DNA of 64,000 nt, taken from positions 1 to 64,000 of the forward strand of contig NZ_FOGE01000022.1 of NCBI RefSeq assembly GCF_900111125.1. The letters run 5' to 3'. Positions 39,089-47,935 of this stretch are shown here, one piece after another. Position 1 is the stretch's first letter; every line of letters begins with the position of its first letter. Under the pieces are notes generated by a model. That model saw nothing but the letters and a program-made list of their open reading frames with translations, did no database searches and was not told the origin of the DNA. This stretch comes from Sphingobium sp. YR768. Lineage in GTDB: Bacteria > Pseudomonadota > Alphaproteobacteria > Sphingomonadales > Sphingomonadaceae. The translations under genes were made by a program, and so were the position numbers.

Positions 39089-40869
39089 GGCACTTCATCC
39101 GGCCGCAATCGACGCAGCTTCGGGGCGGTTTCCAGATGGGCGGCTTCCTTGATCCCCATGCGCAGATCTTCGCGTGTCTGGTGGATCGATGCGATCACTG
39201 GCCCCATCGCGACGCCAAGGTCGACCAGCGCCGTCTCTGCCAGTTGCAGCGAACTTTCCAGCGTCTCCGGCACGGCATCGCTTGCCCCAGCCTTGTAGAG
39301 CTGAGTCGCATGTTCGGTATCGCGCGCACGGGCGATGATCGGCAGGTCGGGCACCCAGCCACGCACCCGCTTGGTCACGCGCACCGACAGCACCGGGTCA
39401 TCCATCGTCAGGATGAGCGCGCGGGCATGGCCCAACCGCAGCTTGTCAAGCATTTCCGCCCGCGCCACGTCACCGAACAGGATGGGGTAGCCCAGCCGCC
39501 GCGCTTCCGCGACGACGTCCGGATCAGACTCGACAACGATGAAGCGCTGCTTGTGGGTCTTGAGCAGGTCGCACACCATGCGCCCCACCCGACCGAAACC
39601 GATGACCACAGCGGCGGCCTCCGTCTGATCCTGCTCGGCTTCTACCCGTTCTTCGCCGATAGCCATTTCCAGCCGCCGGGCAATATCATGGCCGATGCGC
39701 GCCAGCAGTGGCGTGATGGTCAGGCCGATGGCGGTCACGATCTGCCAGAAGGCGGCCGTCGAAGGCAGGATCAATTGCGCTGCCGCCGCCGCCGACAGCA
39801 CGATCAGGGTGGTTTCCGACGGGCTGGACATCAGCACGCCGACTTCCAGCGCCACGCCCTTGCGCACGCCTGACAGATAGAGGAGGCCGGATGTCACCAG
39901 CGTCTTGGCCACCACCACGCCCATTACCGCCAGCAGCAGGCTGGGCCAGTTGGCCAGGATGACGCGAATGTCCAGGCTCATGCCGACGGTGATCAGGAAC
40001 ACGCCCAGCGCCAGCCCCTTGAACGGGGCGGTCATCACTTCGACCTCGCCATGATAATCCGTCTCGGCGATCAGCAGGCCTGCCAGCAGCGCGCCCACGA
40101 TCGGCGAAAGGCCGGCGATTGATGTCGCAAGGCTCGATACGATCACGACCAGCAGGCTTGCAGCGAGGAATACTTCGGGGCTCTTGGTTCGAGCGGCCTG
40201 ACTGAACATCTGGGGCAGGGCCAGACGACCCAGCACCAGCATCACGGCAATGGTGATGCCGCCCTTCATCAACGTGCTGGCCAGTTCGTTCCACGCACCT
40301 TCGGGGCTGGCTGCCACGGATGGCGCCAGTGCGCCGAGCATGAAGATGATCGGGACGAGGGCCAGATCCTCGAACAGCAGCATGGAGAAAGCGGATCGTC
40401 CGACCGCATTCTGCGTACCGACCATCGGTAGCACGACCGCCGTGGAAGACAGGGCAAGGGCAAGGCCAAGGCCAATGGCGCCGGCTGTCGGCTGACCCAG
40501 CATGTAAAGGCCCAGTGCGATCAGCAATCCGCTGCCGATCAGTTCCGCCGCACCCACGCCGAACACTTGCGCACGCATCGTCCATAATCGGCGGAAACTC
40601 AGTTCCAGTCCGATCGAGAAGAGCAATAATATGACGCCTAATTCGGCGAATGGCTCGATCGCCTCGCGATTGGATATCGTCACATGGTAAAGCCACGGAT
40701 ATTGGCCGACCAGTGCGCCAAGGCCCGCAGGCCCGACCGCTAGACCCACCAGGATGAAGCCGATCACCGGGCTGATGCGAAAGCGCGCAAAACCGGGAAT
40801 GACAAGGCCTGCCGCGCCAAGGATGACGAGGGAGTCGCTGAAGCTCTGGGTATTGATTGTGCCTGCCAT
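39085..40869 (-). CDS. CPA2-family cation:proton antiporter with TrkA-N domain (KefB/YbaL type)
   Basis: A 594-aa inner-membrane protein. About 12 hydrophobic segments occupy residues 10-385, followed by a cytosolic NAD-binding TrkA-N domain (VVIGFGRVGRMVCDLL, about 413-428; VVESDPD, about 437-443). Such proteins exchange K+ or Na+ for H+, in KefB relatives gated by glutathione. The short tail after the TrkA-N domain has no TrkA-C. Ion specificity cannot be assigned. Start at ATG 40869; no adjacent ancillary gene (kefG type). Confidence 0.93.
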   Translation of the reverse strand: MAGTINTQSFSDSLVILGAAGLVIPGFARFRISPVIGFILVGLAVGPAGLGALVGQYPWLYHVTISNREAIEPFAELGVILLLFSIGLELSFRRLWTMRAQVFGVGAAELIGSGLLIALGLYMLGQPTAGAIGLGLALALSSTAVVLPMVGTQNAVGRSAFSMLLFEDLALVPIIFMLGALAPSVAASPEGAWNELASTLMKGGITIAVMLVLGRLALPQMFSQAARTKSPEVFLAASLLVVIVSSLATSIAGLSPIVGALLAGLLIAETDYHGEVEVMTAPFKGLALGVFLITVGMSLDIRVILANWPSLLLAVMGVVVAKTLVTSGLLYLSGVRKGVALEVGVLMSSPSETTLIVLSAAAAAQLILPSTAAFWQIVTAIGLTITPLLARIGHDIARRLEMAIGEERVEAEQDQTEAAAVVIGFGRVGRMVCDLLKTHKQRFIVVESDPDVVAEARRLGYPILFGDVARAEMLDKLRLGHARALILTMDDPVLSVRVTKRVRGWVPDLPIIARARDTEHATQLYKAGASDAVPETLESSLQLAETALVDLGVAMGPVIASIHQTREDLRMGIKEAAHLETAPKLRRLRPDEVP

Positions 40870-40937
40870 GCCCCATCATCGCGGCTGCGGTCGCAAATGA
40901 CCAGAGTTTGTCGCAAATAATCGTCTGTTCGTCGGTT

Positions 40938-41855
40938 TTATACGCCGCCGTCCGCCTTCAGTCGCGCCAGCAATGACCGATTGCGGAAGATCAGATTGGC
41001 GATTGTGGCGCCAACATATTCATATTCTGCATCGAACGCGGGAACCAATGGCAGGATGCCGGGGCTGTAGGGCGTTTCCAGCCCGGCTTCGACGATGATC
41101 CAGTTGGGGCGATAGGGGGATGTGGTGACGAGGTGGTTGAGCACCTTGATATCCTCGCCTTCAATGTCGATCGACAGCAGGTCGAAGCGCAGGGGGATAT
41201 TCTCCTGCTCCAATATGGCGGGCAGCGTCTGGACTTTCACGCTGATACTGTCGGTGGTTGGCCCGAATTTGGCCGAATGCGCCTGCGTCAGGGACGATAC
41301 GCCATTATTGGTGCCGATATGGAGCGTGGCTTCGCCTTCATGGTCGGAAACCGCGACATTGACGATCTTATAATCCAATGGACCGAATTCATGCTTGATC
41401 CGGTCGATCAGCCTGTCGTTCGCTTCGATCAACAGGCCGCGCCACCCGAACCAGCGCATCAGGTCGTAACTGTTCGAATCATGGACGCCAAGAACACCCA
41501 CGTCCACGACGATGCGGTTGGTGCAGACCATGTCCATCATGGCGCGGACGAGGGTGGGGATTTCGCCGAATTGCGACATGTCCATGAAGAAATGGTCGTG
41601 CCGTTCGGGATGATGATGGGTCAGCAAGCGTCCGCGCTTGTGGAAAAACTCTTCCGAACCAAGCATCGAATTCAGCGCGTCGCTGATGGAAAGGCGACCT
41701 TTGGTCAGGGCGTTGATATGTTGCGTACGGCCCACCGGATCGGGCGCACGCAACAACAATGTGCGATAGAGCGCGTCTACCAGATCGGGTATCAGATTTC
41801 GATTATATCGGAAGGACCGGATCGCGCGACCGATCCGCCTCAATGCTTTCTCCAC
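40938..41855 (-). CDS. FkbM-family methyltransferase with N-terminal DUF4214-like segment
   Basis: A 305-aa protein. Residues about 24-72 resemble DUF4214 (VDALYRTLLLRAPDPVGRT, then SMLGSEEFF). The rest is an FkbM methyltransferase domain: VVDVGVLGVHDSNSYDLMRW around residue 115, FDLLSIDIEGEDIKVL at about 224-239. FkbM enzymes methylate sugars or natural-product hydroxyls; DUF4214 occurs with surface polysaccharide or exported proteins. The family glycine motif DVGANxG reads DVGVLGVHDS here, so SAM binding may be altered. It is isolated. Confidence 0.85.
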   Translation of the reverse strand: MEKALRRIGRAIRSFRYNRNLIPDLVDALYRTLLLRAPDPVGRTQHINALTKGRLSISDALNSMLGSEEFFHKRGRLLTHHHPERHDHFFMDMSQFGEIPTLVRAMMDMVCTNRIVVDVGVLGVHDSNSYDLMRWFGWRGLLIEANDRLIDRIKHEFGPLDYKIVNVAVSDHEGEATLHIGTNNGVSSLTQAHSAKFGPTTDSISVKVQTLPAILEQENIPLRFDLLSIDIEGEDIKVLNHLVTTSPYRPNWIIVEAGLETPYSPGILPLVPAFDAEYEYVGATIANLIFRNRSLLARLKADGGV

Positions 41856-41957
41856 CCCATTCCCCCATGCAATGCAATGCCTCGCGACCCGAATTACAGG
41901 TGGCTTGTGGTACGATGTGGGTCAAGCGTTGCGTCGCACATCGCCTGCGCTGGCATT

Positions 41958-42059
41958 AGAGCATTTTGAAGTCATCTGGAACAGATGACGGCTCGCAAAA
42001 TGCCGAAAACAAAAGACTTTTAGAGCATGATGCAGTTCAATCTAATCGCATCATGCTCT
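41958..42059. repeat. dispersed palindromic repeat (type AGAGCAT)
   Basis: Two nested palindromes: AGAGCATTTTG... to ...CAAAATGC (41958-42003, with inner TCATCTG/CAGATGA arms) and AGAGCATGATGC...GCATCATGCTCT (42022-42059). This kind of AGAGCAT element recurs in sphingomonad and rhizobial genomes. It lies between fkbM-type gene and tRNA-Leu. Confidence 0.75.
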
Positions 42060-42074
42060 GGGATGATGTCAGGA

Positions 42075-42160
42075 TGGTGCGGACGGCGGGACTTGAACCC
42101 GCAATTCCAGGGGAAGGCGGATTTTAAGTCCGCTGCGTCTACCGATTTCGCCACGTCCGC
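42075..42160 (-). tRNA. tRNA-Leu (UAA)
   Basis: An 86-base minus-strand cloverleaf. Acceptor stem GCGGACG pairs with CGTCCGC, and the 3' end ACCA is encoded. The anticodon stem GCGGA/TCCGC encloses loop CTTAAAA, giving anticodon UAA. The long variable arm expected for tRNA-Leu is present. TTCAAGT in the T-loop region. Confidence 0.95.
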
Positions 42161-42223
42161 TTATGTGCCCAAGGCCCGTCACCCCTGAAGGCTGGCGGGC
42201 GACAGGTCAAGCGACAGATGAAA

Positions 42224-42514
42224 TCAGGCCTCGCCCTTGACGTTCAACCGCTCGCGCATTTCCTTGCCCGGCTTGAAATAGGGAACGCGCTTGGCATCCA
42301 CGGGCACCTGTTCCCCGGTCCGGGGGTTGCGGCCCGTCCGCGCATCGCGCGATCGCGTGGTGAAGGCGCCGAAGCCGCGCAGTTCGACTCGCCCCCCCGA
42401 TGACAAGCGGTCGACAATCTCCTTGAAGAAAAGATCGACGATCTTCTCCACTTCCTGGAGGTTAAGACCGGGATTTTCCTCGGCCAGTTTCTGGATCAAT
42501 TCCGAACGGATCAT
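42224..42514 (-). CDS. ihfB: integration host factor beta subunit
   Basis: A 96-aa HU/IHF-type DNA-bending protein. It starts MIRSELIQKLAEENPGLNLQ and carries the beta-arm motif GAFTTRSRDARTGRNPRTGE (about 52-71) with the intercalating RNP residues. Length is usual (94-99). ATG at 42514 starts the conserved region; the frame extends to 42652 without conservation. It is downstream of rpsA, the common alphaproteobacterial arrangement rpsA-ihfB, but separated from it by a terminator. Confidence 0.95.
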   Translation of the reverse strand: MIRSELIQKLAEENPGLNLQEVEKIVDLFFKEIVDRLSSGGRVELRGFGAFTTRSRDARTGRNPRTGEQVPVDAKRVPYFKPGKEMRERLNVKGEA

Positions 42515-42633
42515 TGGATCTCCAGCGCCCCTCTGCTGTGCCCCACATGCACAATAGAGATTCGGCAAGCCTTTGACAATCGGGCAACAAGAAGTTCGTT
42601 TCACTTTCATAAGGACAGGGGCGAAAGGCAAAG

Positions 42634-42663
42634 AAAAAACCCGCCGAACCAAGGTTCGGCGGG
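42634..42663 (-). terminator. rho-independent terminator after rpsA
   Basis: CCCGCCGAACC (42640-42650) pairs with GGTTCGGCGGG (42653-42663), an 11-bp perfect stem with a 2-base loop; the minus-strand U-tract is the run of A at 42634-42639. Confidence 0.9.
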
Positions 42664-42696
42664 CTTCTTTTTCATGCCGGATGGCAGAAAAGGCGA

Positions 42697-44409
42697 TTAG
42701 CCTTCGCTCTTGGCCTTGAGCGCTTCGCCCAGGATGTCGCCCAGCGACGCGCCGCTGTCGGACGAGCCATATTGTGCCACAGCCTGCTTCTCCTCGGCGA
42801 TCTGCATCGCCTTGACCGAGAAGGTCGGCTTCTTGGCGCGGTCGAAACCGGTCACCATGGCGTCGAACTTCTGGCCGAGCTGGAAGCGTTCCGAACGCTG
42901 TTCGTCGCGGTCGCGGCCCAGGTCGCTGCGCTTGATGAAGCCGGTGGCGCCATCTTCGCCAGCCTGGACTTCCAGGCCGCCATCGCGAACTTCCAGAACG
43001 GTCACGGTGACGATCGCGTTCTTGTTCAGGCCAGCAGCAGCAGCAGTGGTGCCGCCAGCGGCCGGGCCGCCACGCTCAAGCTGCTTCATGCCGAGGCTGA
43101 TGCGTTCCTTCTCGACGTCGATGTCGAGAACCACGGCCGAAACCGATTCGCCCTTGCGGTGCAGCGCCAGCGCGTCTTCGCCCGAAATGCCCCATGCGAT
43201 GTCCGACATGTGGACCATGCCGTCCACGTCGCCGTCCAGGCCGATGAACAGACCGAATTCGGTCGCGTTCTTGACTTCGCCTTCGACGGTCGAACCGATC
43301 GGGTGACGTTCTGCGAACGAATCCCACGGGTTCGACTGGGCCTGCTTGAGGCCGAGCGAGATGCGGCGCTTTTCGGGATCGACTTCCAGAACCAGAACTT
43401 CGACTTCCTGGCTGGTCGAAACGATCTTGCCGGGGTGGACGTTCTTCTTGGTCCAGGACATTTCCGAAACATGGACCAGACCTTCGATGCCGGCTTCCAG
43501 CTCGACGAACGCACCATATTCGGTGATGTTCGTGACGCGGCCCGACAGCTTGGCGCCGACCGGGTACTTGGCGCTGGCGCCTTCCCACGGATCGCTTTCC
43601 AGCTGCTTCATGCCGAGCGAGATGCGCTGGGTGTCGCGGTTGATGCGGATAATCTGAACGCGGACGGTGTCGCCGATATTGATCATCTCGTTCGGGTGGT
43701 TGATGCGCTTGTACGACAGGTCGGTGACGTGCAGCAGGCCATCGATGCCGCCCAGATCAACGAACGCACCATAGTCGGTGATGTTCTTGACGACGCCTTC
43801 GATGATCTGGCCTTCGGCCAGCGTCTGGATGAGGCCCGAACGCTGTTCGGCGCGGGTTTCTTCCAGAATTGCGCGACGCGACACGACGATGTTGCCGCGG
43901 CGACGATCCATCTTCAGGATCTGGAAGGGCTGCGGAATGTCCATCAGCGGGGTGACATCGCGAACCGGGCGAATGTCGACCTGCGAACCGGGCAGGAACG
44001 CCACGGCGCCGTCGAGGTCGACGGTGAAGCCACCCTTGACGCGGCCGAAGATGACGCCTTCGACGCGGGCGCTCTCGGTGAACTCGCTTTCCAGCTTGTC
44101 CCAGGCGGCTTCGCGGCGAGCGCGGTCACGCGAAAGCATAGCTTCGCCATGGGCATTTTCGACGCGGTCGACATAGACTTCGACTTCGTCGCCGACCTTC
44201 AGGTCAGCCTTCTGGCCCGGCGCAGCGAATTCGCGCAGCGGCACGCGGCCTTCCGACTTCAGACCTACGTCGATGACGGCCAGGTCGTTTTCGATGGCGG
44301 TAACGGTGCCCTTGACGACGCGGCCTTCAAAGCCGCCATCTTCACCACCGAGAGAATCATTGAGAAGCGCGGCGAAATCGTCGCGCGAGGGGAATGCCAC
44401 AGAGGCCAT
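42697..44409 (-). CDS. rpsA: 30S ribosomal protein S1
   Basis: A 570-aa protein with six S1 RNA-binding repeats (for example GRVKGGFTVDLDGAVAFLPGS at about residues 127-147, NITDYGAFVDLGGIDGLLHVTDLS at about 210-233, and NITEYGAFVELEAGIEGLVHVSEMSW after it). It binds mRNA and aids translation initiation. ATG at 44409 begins MASVAFPSRDDFAALL, the alphaproteobacterial start; an upstream in-frame ATG at 44430 is less likely. It follows cmk with about 176 bases between, where a cmk terminator lies. It is a long, strongly biased gene, producing misleading open frames on the other strand. Confidence 0.97.
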   Translation of the reverse strand: MASVAFPSRDDFAALLNDSLGGEDGGFEGRVVKGTVTAIENDLAVIDVGLKSEGRVPLREFAAPGQKADLKVGDEVEVYVDRVENAHGEAMLSRDRARREAAWDKLESEFTESARVEGVIFGRVKGGFTVDLDGAVAFLPGSQVDIRPVRDVTPLMDIPQPFQILKMDRRRGNIVVSRRAILEETRAEQRSGLIQTLAEGQIIEGVVKNITDYGAFVDLGGIDGLLHVTDLSYKRINHPNEMINIGDTVRVQIIRINRDTQRISLGMKQLESDPWEGASAKYPVGAKLSGRVTNITEYGAFVELEAGIEGLVHVSEMSWTKKNVHPGKIVSTSQEVEVLVLEVDPEKRRISLGLKQAQSNPWDSFAERHPIGSTVEGEVKNATEFGLFIGLDGDVDGMVHMSDIAWGISGEDALALHRKGESVSAVVLDIDVEKERISLGMKQLERGGPAAGGTTAAAAGLNKNAIVTVTVLEVRDGGLEVQAGEDGATGFIKRSDLGRDRDEQRSERFQLGQKFDAMVTGFDRAKKPTFSVKAMQIAEEKQAVAQYGSSDSGASLGDILGEALKAKSEG

Positions 44410-44542
44410 AAAAGGTCCTTCGTTCATCATTGCTGGCCAATCGGTTGTGTCCGATGGTCTTTGGCCAAACCACGCGCAGGACCGAATATCCGGCGCGTAT
44501 CCAATGGGTTGCCGGTTCGGGGACGCGCAGGCCAGATAAGCG

Positions 44543-44570
44543 AAAAGGGCGCCCGGAATATCCGCGCGCC
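44543..44570 (-). terminator. rho-independent terminator after cmk
   Basis: A 10-bp stem with one mismatch (44548-44557 with 44561-44570) and 3-base loop; minus-strand U-tract TTTT at 44546-44543. It lies 16 bases beyond the cmk stop. Confidence 0.75.
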
Positions 44571-44585
44571 TTATCGGGTCATCCC

Positions 44586-45215
44586 TCAGGGGCGACCTTC
44601 AAGCTGGGCGTCCACAAGCGCGATCGCCCGCTGGACGGCCGCGTCTATAGTCAAATCGCTGGTATCTAGCAAGTCTGCGCCTTCCGCTTGCTTCAGCGGG
44701 GCATGGTCGCGGCTCATGTCGCGCGTGTCGCGGGCCTGAATGTCGGCGACCAGACTGTCCATGTCAGGATGGCCGCCATGGTTGAGAGCGTCCTGAAAGC
44801 GGCGCTCTGCGCGCACCTTGACACTGGCAGTGACGAAAATCTTGGCGTCTGCGTTGGGCGCGATCACCGTGCCGATGTCGCGACCGTCCAGAATTGCGCC
44901 GCCCGGTTGGGTTGCAAAGTCGCGCTGCCGCTGGATCAGCGCGTCGCGCACATTCTGATGCACTGATACGCGGGAGGCGAGGCTGCCGACGGCTTCGCTG
45001 CGGAGCGCCGGATCGCTCAGGATCGCATCGTCAAATCCGCAGGCGGAGAGTGCGTCCGCCTCATGGTCCGGATCGCCGCCGGCCTTCAACACGGACAGGC
45101 CGACCGCGCGATAGAGCAGGCCGGTGTCCAGCACCGGCAGGCCGTAATGGCGGCCCAGCGCCTTGGCGATGGTGCCCTTGCCCGATGCGGCGGGGCCGTC
45201 GACGGCGATGATCAT
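44586..45215 (-). CDS. cmk: cytidylate kinase
   Basis: A 209-aa NMP kinase phosphorylating CMP and dCMP. The P-loop GPAASGKGT is at about residues 7-15; the CMP-binding region reads LDTGLLYRAVGL (about 30-41) and the LID/DGRDIGTVIAP stretch is at about 100-110. It precedes rpsA, the usual aroA-cmk-rpsA cluster order in proteobacteria. Start at ATG 45215 overlaps the end of the upstream membrane-protein gene by 4 bases. Confidence 0.96.
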   Translation of the reverse strand: MIIAVDGPAASGKGTIAKALGRHYGLPVLDTGLLYRAVGLSVLKAGGDPDHEADALSACGFDDAILSDPALRSEAVGSLASRVSVHQNVRDALIQRQRDFATQPGGAILDGRDIGTVIAPNADAKIFVTASVKVRAERRFQDALNHGGHPDMDSLVADIQARDTRDMSRDHAPLKQAEGADLLDTSDLTIDAAVQRAIALVDAQLEGRP

Positions 45216-45475
45216 GATGGCTTTCTCTTCAATGCTTTTATCACGCCCAGTAGCGCAATCAGCGTCCAGACGATTTCCAGCGTCATCGACGCCAGGTTGA
45301 AATATACAGTCAGCGACCAGATCAGCAGCAGCGATCCGACCAGGTTCAGCAGGTTGAACAGCAGGAAGTTCATCTGCTTCGCCACATTGCTATAAGCATA
45401 GGCGACCACCATGATGCCGCTGCCGATCAGGCCGATGATATTGGCCCAGTCCCAGTCGAAGGCGGCAGCGGTCAT
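45212..45475 (-). CDS. CBU_0592-type small membrane protein
   Basis: An 87-aa protein with three hydrophobic segments (residues about 13-30, 36-55 and 60-82: IIGLIGSGIMVVAYAYSNVA, LLFNLLNLVGSLLLIWSL). It matches the CBU_0592-like domain of unknown function. It overlaps cmk by 4 bases (ATGA) and aroA by 4, forming a tight three-gene unit. Cotranscription with aroA and cmk is likely. Confidence 0.88.
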   Translation of the reverse strand: MTAAAFDWDWANIIGLIGSGIMVVAYAYSNVAKQMNFLLFNLLNLVGSLLLIWSLTVYFNLASMTLEIVWTLIALLGVIKALKRKPS

Positions 45476-46812
45476 GTGACCGCGCCGAGTGTCTGCAACA
45501 GGGGAACGAAGGTCGGGAAGCTGGTCGCCACCGGGCGCATATCGTCGATAGTGACGCCATCCTTCGATACCAGCCCCGCCACGGCGAAGCTCATGGCGAT
45601 GCGATGGTCCAGTTTTGTCGCGATCGGTCCGCCACCAGCCAGCGGCGCGCCGCCGCTGCCCTCGATGATGATGCCGTCCTCCAGTTCCTCGACCTGCACG
45701 CCGATCGCGCGCAGCCCGTCCGCCATGGTGGCGATGCGGTCCGATTCCTTGACGCGCAATTCCTCAAGGCCACGGAAGACGCTGCGGCCGTAGGCGCAGG
45801 CGGCGGCGACGAAGGCGACGGGATATTCGTCGATCATGCTCGGCGCGCGTGCCGGATCAGGCTCCACGCCCTTGAGCGGAGACGCCGTGACGATCAGGTC
45901 GCCGACCGGCTCGCCGCCGACTTCGCGCGCGTTCACGACCTCGATCGACCCGCCCATCTCGCGCAGCAGGTCGATCAGGCCAGCTCGGGTGCCGTTCAGA
46001 CCGACATTGCCGATCGTCACTTTCGATCCCGGGACCAGCAGCGCGGCGACCATCGGGAAGGCGGCGGAGGAGGGGTCGCCTGGCACGACGATATTCTGCG
46101 GCTTGAGTTCCGCCTCGCCGACCAGCGTGATGACGCGGGTACCGTCCGCCTGAACTTCGACAGTCAGGTCCGCGCCGAAGCCCTTGAGCATCCGCTCGCT
46201 ATGGTCGCGGGTCGGGATCGGCTCGACGACGCGGGTGATGCCCGGCGTATTGAGGCCAGCGAGCAGGATCGCCGACTTCACCTGCGCCGATGCGACGGGC
46301 AGGGTGTAATCGAGCGGCACGGCCGGGCAGGCGCCCTTCATGGTGAGCGGCAGGCGATCCCCCGGGCTGGTCGTGAAGCTGGCGCCGATCCGCGACAGCG
46401 GCTCCGTCACGCGCGCCATGGGCCGCTTGCTCAGCGACGCGTCGCCCACGAAGGTCGCGGTCAGGTCATGGCTGGCGAGCAGGCCCATCAGCAGCCGGGT
46501 CGATGTGCCGCTATTGCCCATGTCCAGCGCCGTCTCGGGCTGCAACAGGCCACCGACGCCCACGCCATGGATATGCCATACGCCGTCCGCATCGCGCTGA
46601 ATGTCCGCGCCCATCGCTCGCATCGCGGCGGCGGTGGCCAATACGTCTTCGCCCTCTAGCAGACCCTCGACCCGGCTTTCGCCGACGGCCAGGGCGGACA
46701 GCATCAATGACCGGTGGGAAATGCTCTTGTCGCCCGGCACGGTGACGCTGCCCGAAAGCGCAGGCGCGGCGGTGAAGGTCTTGGGGGCGGGAATATCGCT
46801 ATGCTGGGTCAC
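45472..46812 (-). CDS. aroA: 3-phosphoshikimate 1-carboxyvinyltransferase (EPSP synthase)
   Basis: A 446-aa enzyme joining shikimate-3-phosphate and PEP in aromatic amino-acid synthesis. Key motifs: PGDKSISHRSLML (about 26-38), LDMGNSGTSTRLLMG (about 96-110), PVASAQVKSAILLAGL (about 171-186) and RVKESDRIATMADGLRAIG (about 349-367). Presence of the LxMGNSGTSxR loop with Gly-Asn-Ser-Gly-Thr places it in the usual bacterial group. Start at ATG 46812. It begins the aroA-CBU_0592-cmk unit. Confidence 0.97.
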   Translation of the reverse strand: MTQHSDIPAPKTFTAAPALSGSVTVPGDKSISHRSLMLSALAVGESRVEGLLEGEDVLATAAAMRAMGADIQRDADGVWHIHGVGVGGLLQPETALDMGNSGTSTRLLMGLLASHDLTATFVGDASLSKRPMARVTEPLSRIGASFTTSPGDRLPLTMKGACPAVPLDYTLPVASAQVKSAILLAGLNTPGITRVVEPIPTRDHSERMLKGFGADLTVEVQADGTRVITLVGEAELKPQNIVVPGDPSSAAFPMVAALLVPGSKVTIGNVGLNGTRAGLIDLLREMGGSIEVVNAREVGGEPVGDLIVTASPLKGVEPDPARAPSMIDEYPVAFVAAACAYGRSVFRGLEELRVKESDRIATMADGLRAIGVQVEELEDGIIIEGSGGAPLAGGGPIATKLDHRIAMSFAVAGLVSKDGVTIDDMRPVATSFPTFVPLLQTLGAVT

Positions 46813-46958
46813 GGGCTATCCGTTGTCATGGAACCGAAAAAATGCGCCCGGCTTTTGACAGCGCGATCCTGCTATGGCAAGGCGCCCGACGTTTCGCGGG
46901 CAACAAGCGTTGTGCCGCGTGATTTCTGTTTGAGCATCGAAGAAGGAACAGGCCGGAC

Positions 46959-47291
46959 ATGGCGAAGGCTGAATGGGGCACGAAGCGGACCTGCCCGAAA
47001 TGCGCGACTCGCTTCTACGACCTGGGCAAGGACGATCCGGTCACCTGCATCAATTGCAACAGTGCCTGGGAACCGGAACCGGTGCTGAAATCGAAGCAGC
47101 CGCTGCCTTATGAGGAAGCGGCGCCCAAGAAGGTGATCGAAACAGCCGATGGCGAGCTGGAAACGGCTGATGACGATCTGGACATCGACGTCGATGACGA
47201 CGGTGATTCGCCGGATAATGACGTCGATCTGGGTGGTGATGACGACCTGGGCGTCGATGCCGCCGGCGACGACGACAACGACGACAATTAA
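46959..47291 (+). CDS. TIGR02300 family zinc-ribbon protein
   Basis: A 110-aa protein with a zinc ribbon (CPKCATRFYDLGKDDPVTC then INCNSAWEP, residues about 12-40) and an extremely acidic C-terminal half (DDDLDIDVDDDGDSPDNDVD and similar). TIGR02300 (FYDLN-acid) is an alphaproteobacterial family of unknown function. Divergent from aroA by about 146 bases. The acid tail suggests a nucleic-acid mimic or ion-binding role. Confidence 0.9.
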   Translation: MAKAEWGTKRTCPKCATRFYDLGKDDPVTCINCNSAWEPEPVLKSKQPLPYEEAAPKKVIETADGELETADDDLDIDVDDDGDSPDNDVDLGGDDDLGVDAAGDDDNDDN

Positions 47292-47378
47292 GTGAAATTT
47301 ATGCTTGCCAACGGGGTCACCTGACCCTAGAGGCAGCGACCTCCGAAGCGCCGGACCCAAGCGGCGCTTCACTGGTAC

Positions 47379-47454
47379 GGGGCCTTAGCTCAGCTGGGAG
47401 AGCGCCTGCATGGCATGCAGGAGGTCAGCGGTTCGATCCCGCTAGGCTCCACCA
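47379..47454 (+). tRNA. tRNA-Ala (GGC), copy 1
   Basis: A 76-base tRNA with encoded CCA. Acceptor GGGGCCT pairs with AGGCTCC; anticodon stem CCTGC/GCAGG with loop ATGGCAT gives anticodon GGC. It is identical over its full length to the copy 88 bases downstream. Confidence 0.97.
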
Positions 47455-47456
47455 AT

Positions 47457-47474
47457 TCCGCCTTTGGCGGAATG
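47457..47474 (+). terminator. stem-loop between the two tRNA-Ala copies
   Basis: TTCCGCC/GGCGGAA with a TTT loop, directly after the first tRNA CCA. There is no U-tract; it may be a processing signal or a weak terminator. Confidence 0.4.
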
Positions 47475-47542
47475 CACATATGACCGACGGCATTGCCGGA
47501 CATGGTCTGACCCATTGGGATGCGGCACTTGCCGCAAATGAT

Positions 47543-47618
47543 GGGGCCTTAGCTCAGCTGGGAGAGCGCCTGCATGGCATGCAGGAGGTCAGCGGTTCGA
47601 TCCCGCTAGGCTCCACCA
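47543..47618 (+). tRNA. tRNA-Ala (GGC), copy 2
   Basis: Identical 76-base sequence to copy 1 (47379-47454), again with encoded CCA. The spacer (88 bases) holds two small hairpins and no gene. Confidence 0.97.
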
Positions 47619-47935
47619 ATTTTTCGGAACCGGAAAATGTCCGGGAGACATTTTTCCGAAAATTCCCCCAGCAAAGCGAGGGTGGCACAGCATCAATTGC
47701 TGGTGCCAAAACATCCTGAACATTTCAGAAAATGCGCACAGCCGTTAGGCTGATTTTGCCGTGCATCCTGCATCGCTTTTTCCCTTCCGCCCGCATAAAG
47801 GGGCTGGCGGCCCCTTTGCACGCCTGCCACGCACGGTAATAATCAGCGCGCGACGTCGAATGGAGAGGGCATTTCCTTTCGAACAAGGGGGCGGTCTTCG
47901 GACCGACAGGAACCATCGCGATAGATCCCGCTTCG
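47619..47935. other. intergenic region after tRNA-Ala: nested inverted repeat, no clear gene
   Basis: TTTTCGGA (47621-47628) and TCCGAAAA (47655-47662) enclose AAAATGTC/GACATTTT (47634-47641 with 47647-47654). The rest is AT-moderate sequence. An open frame from 47860 (MERAFPFEQGG...) lies in a different frame from the downstream oxygenase and is discussed there. No attachment site or integrase is seen. Confidence 0.5.

Noticed and set aside
42772..44739. Long plus-strand open frame opposite rpsA
   Set aside because: Shadow of the strongly biased rpsA codons; no recognisable domain, and the minus strand encodes the six S1 repeats.
47619..47665. Attachment-site island at the tRNA-Ala 3' end
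   Set aside because: No integrase or partial tRNA copy; the two tRNAs are complete and identical.
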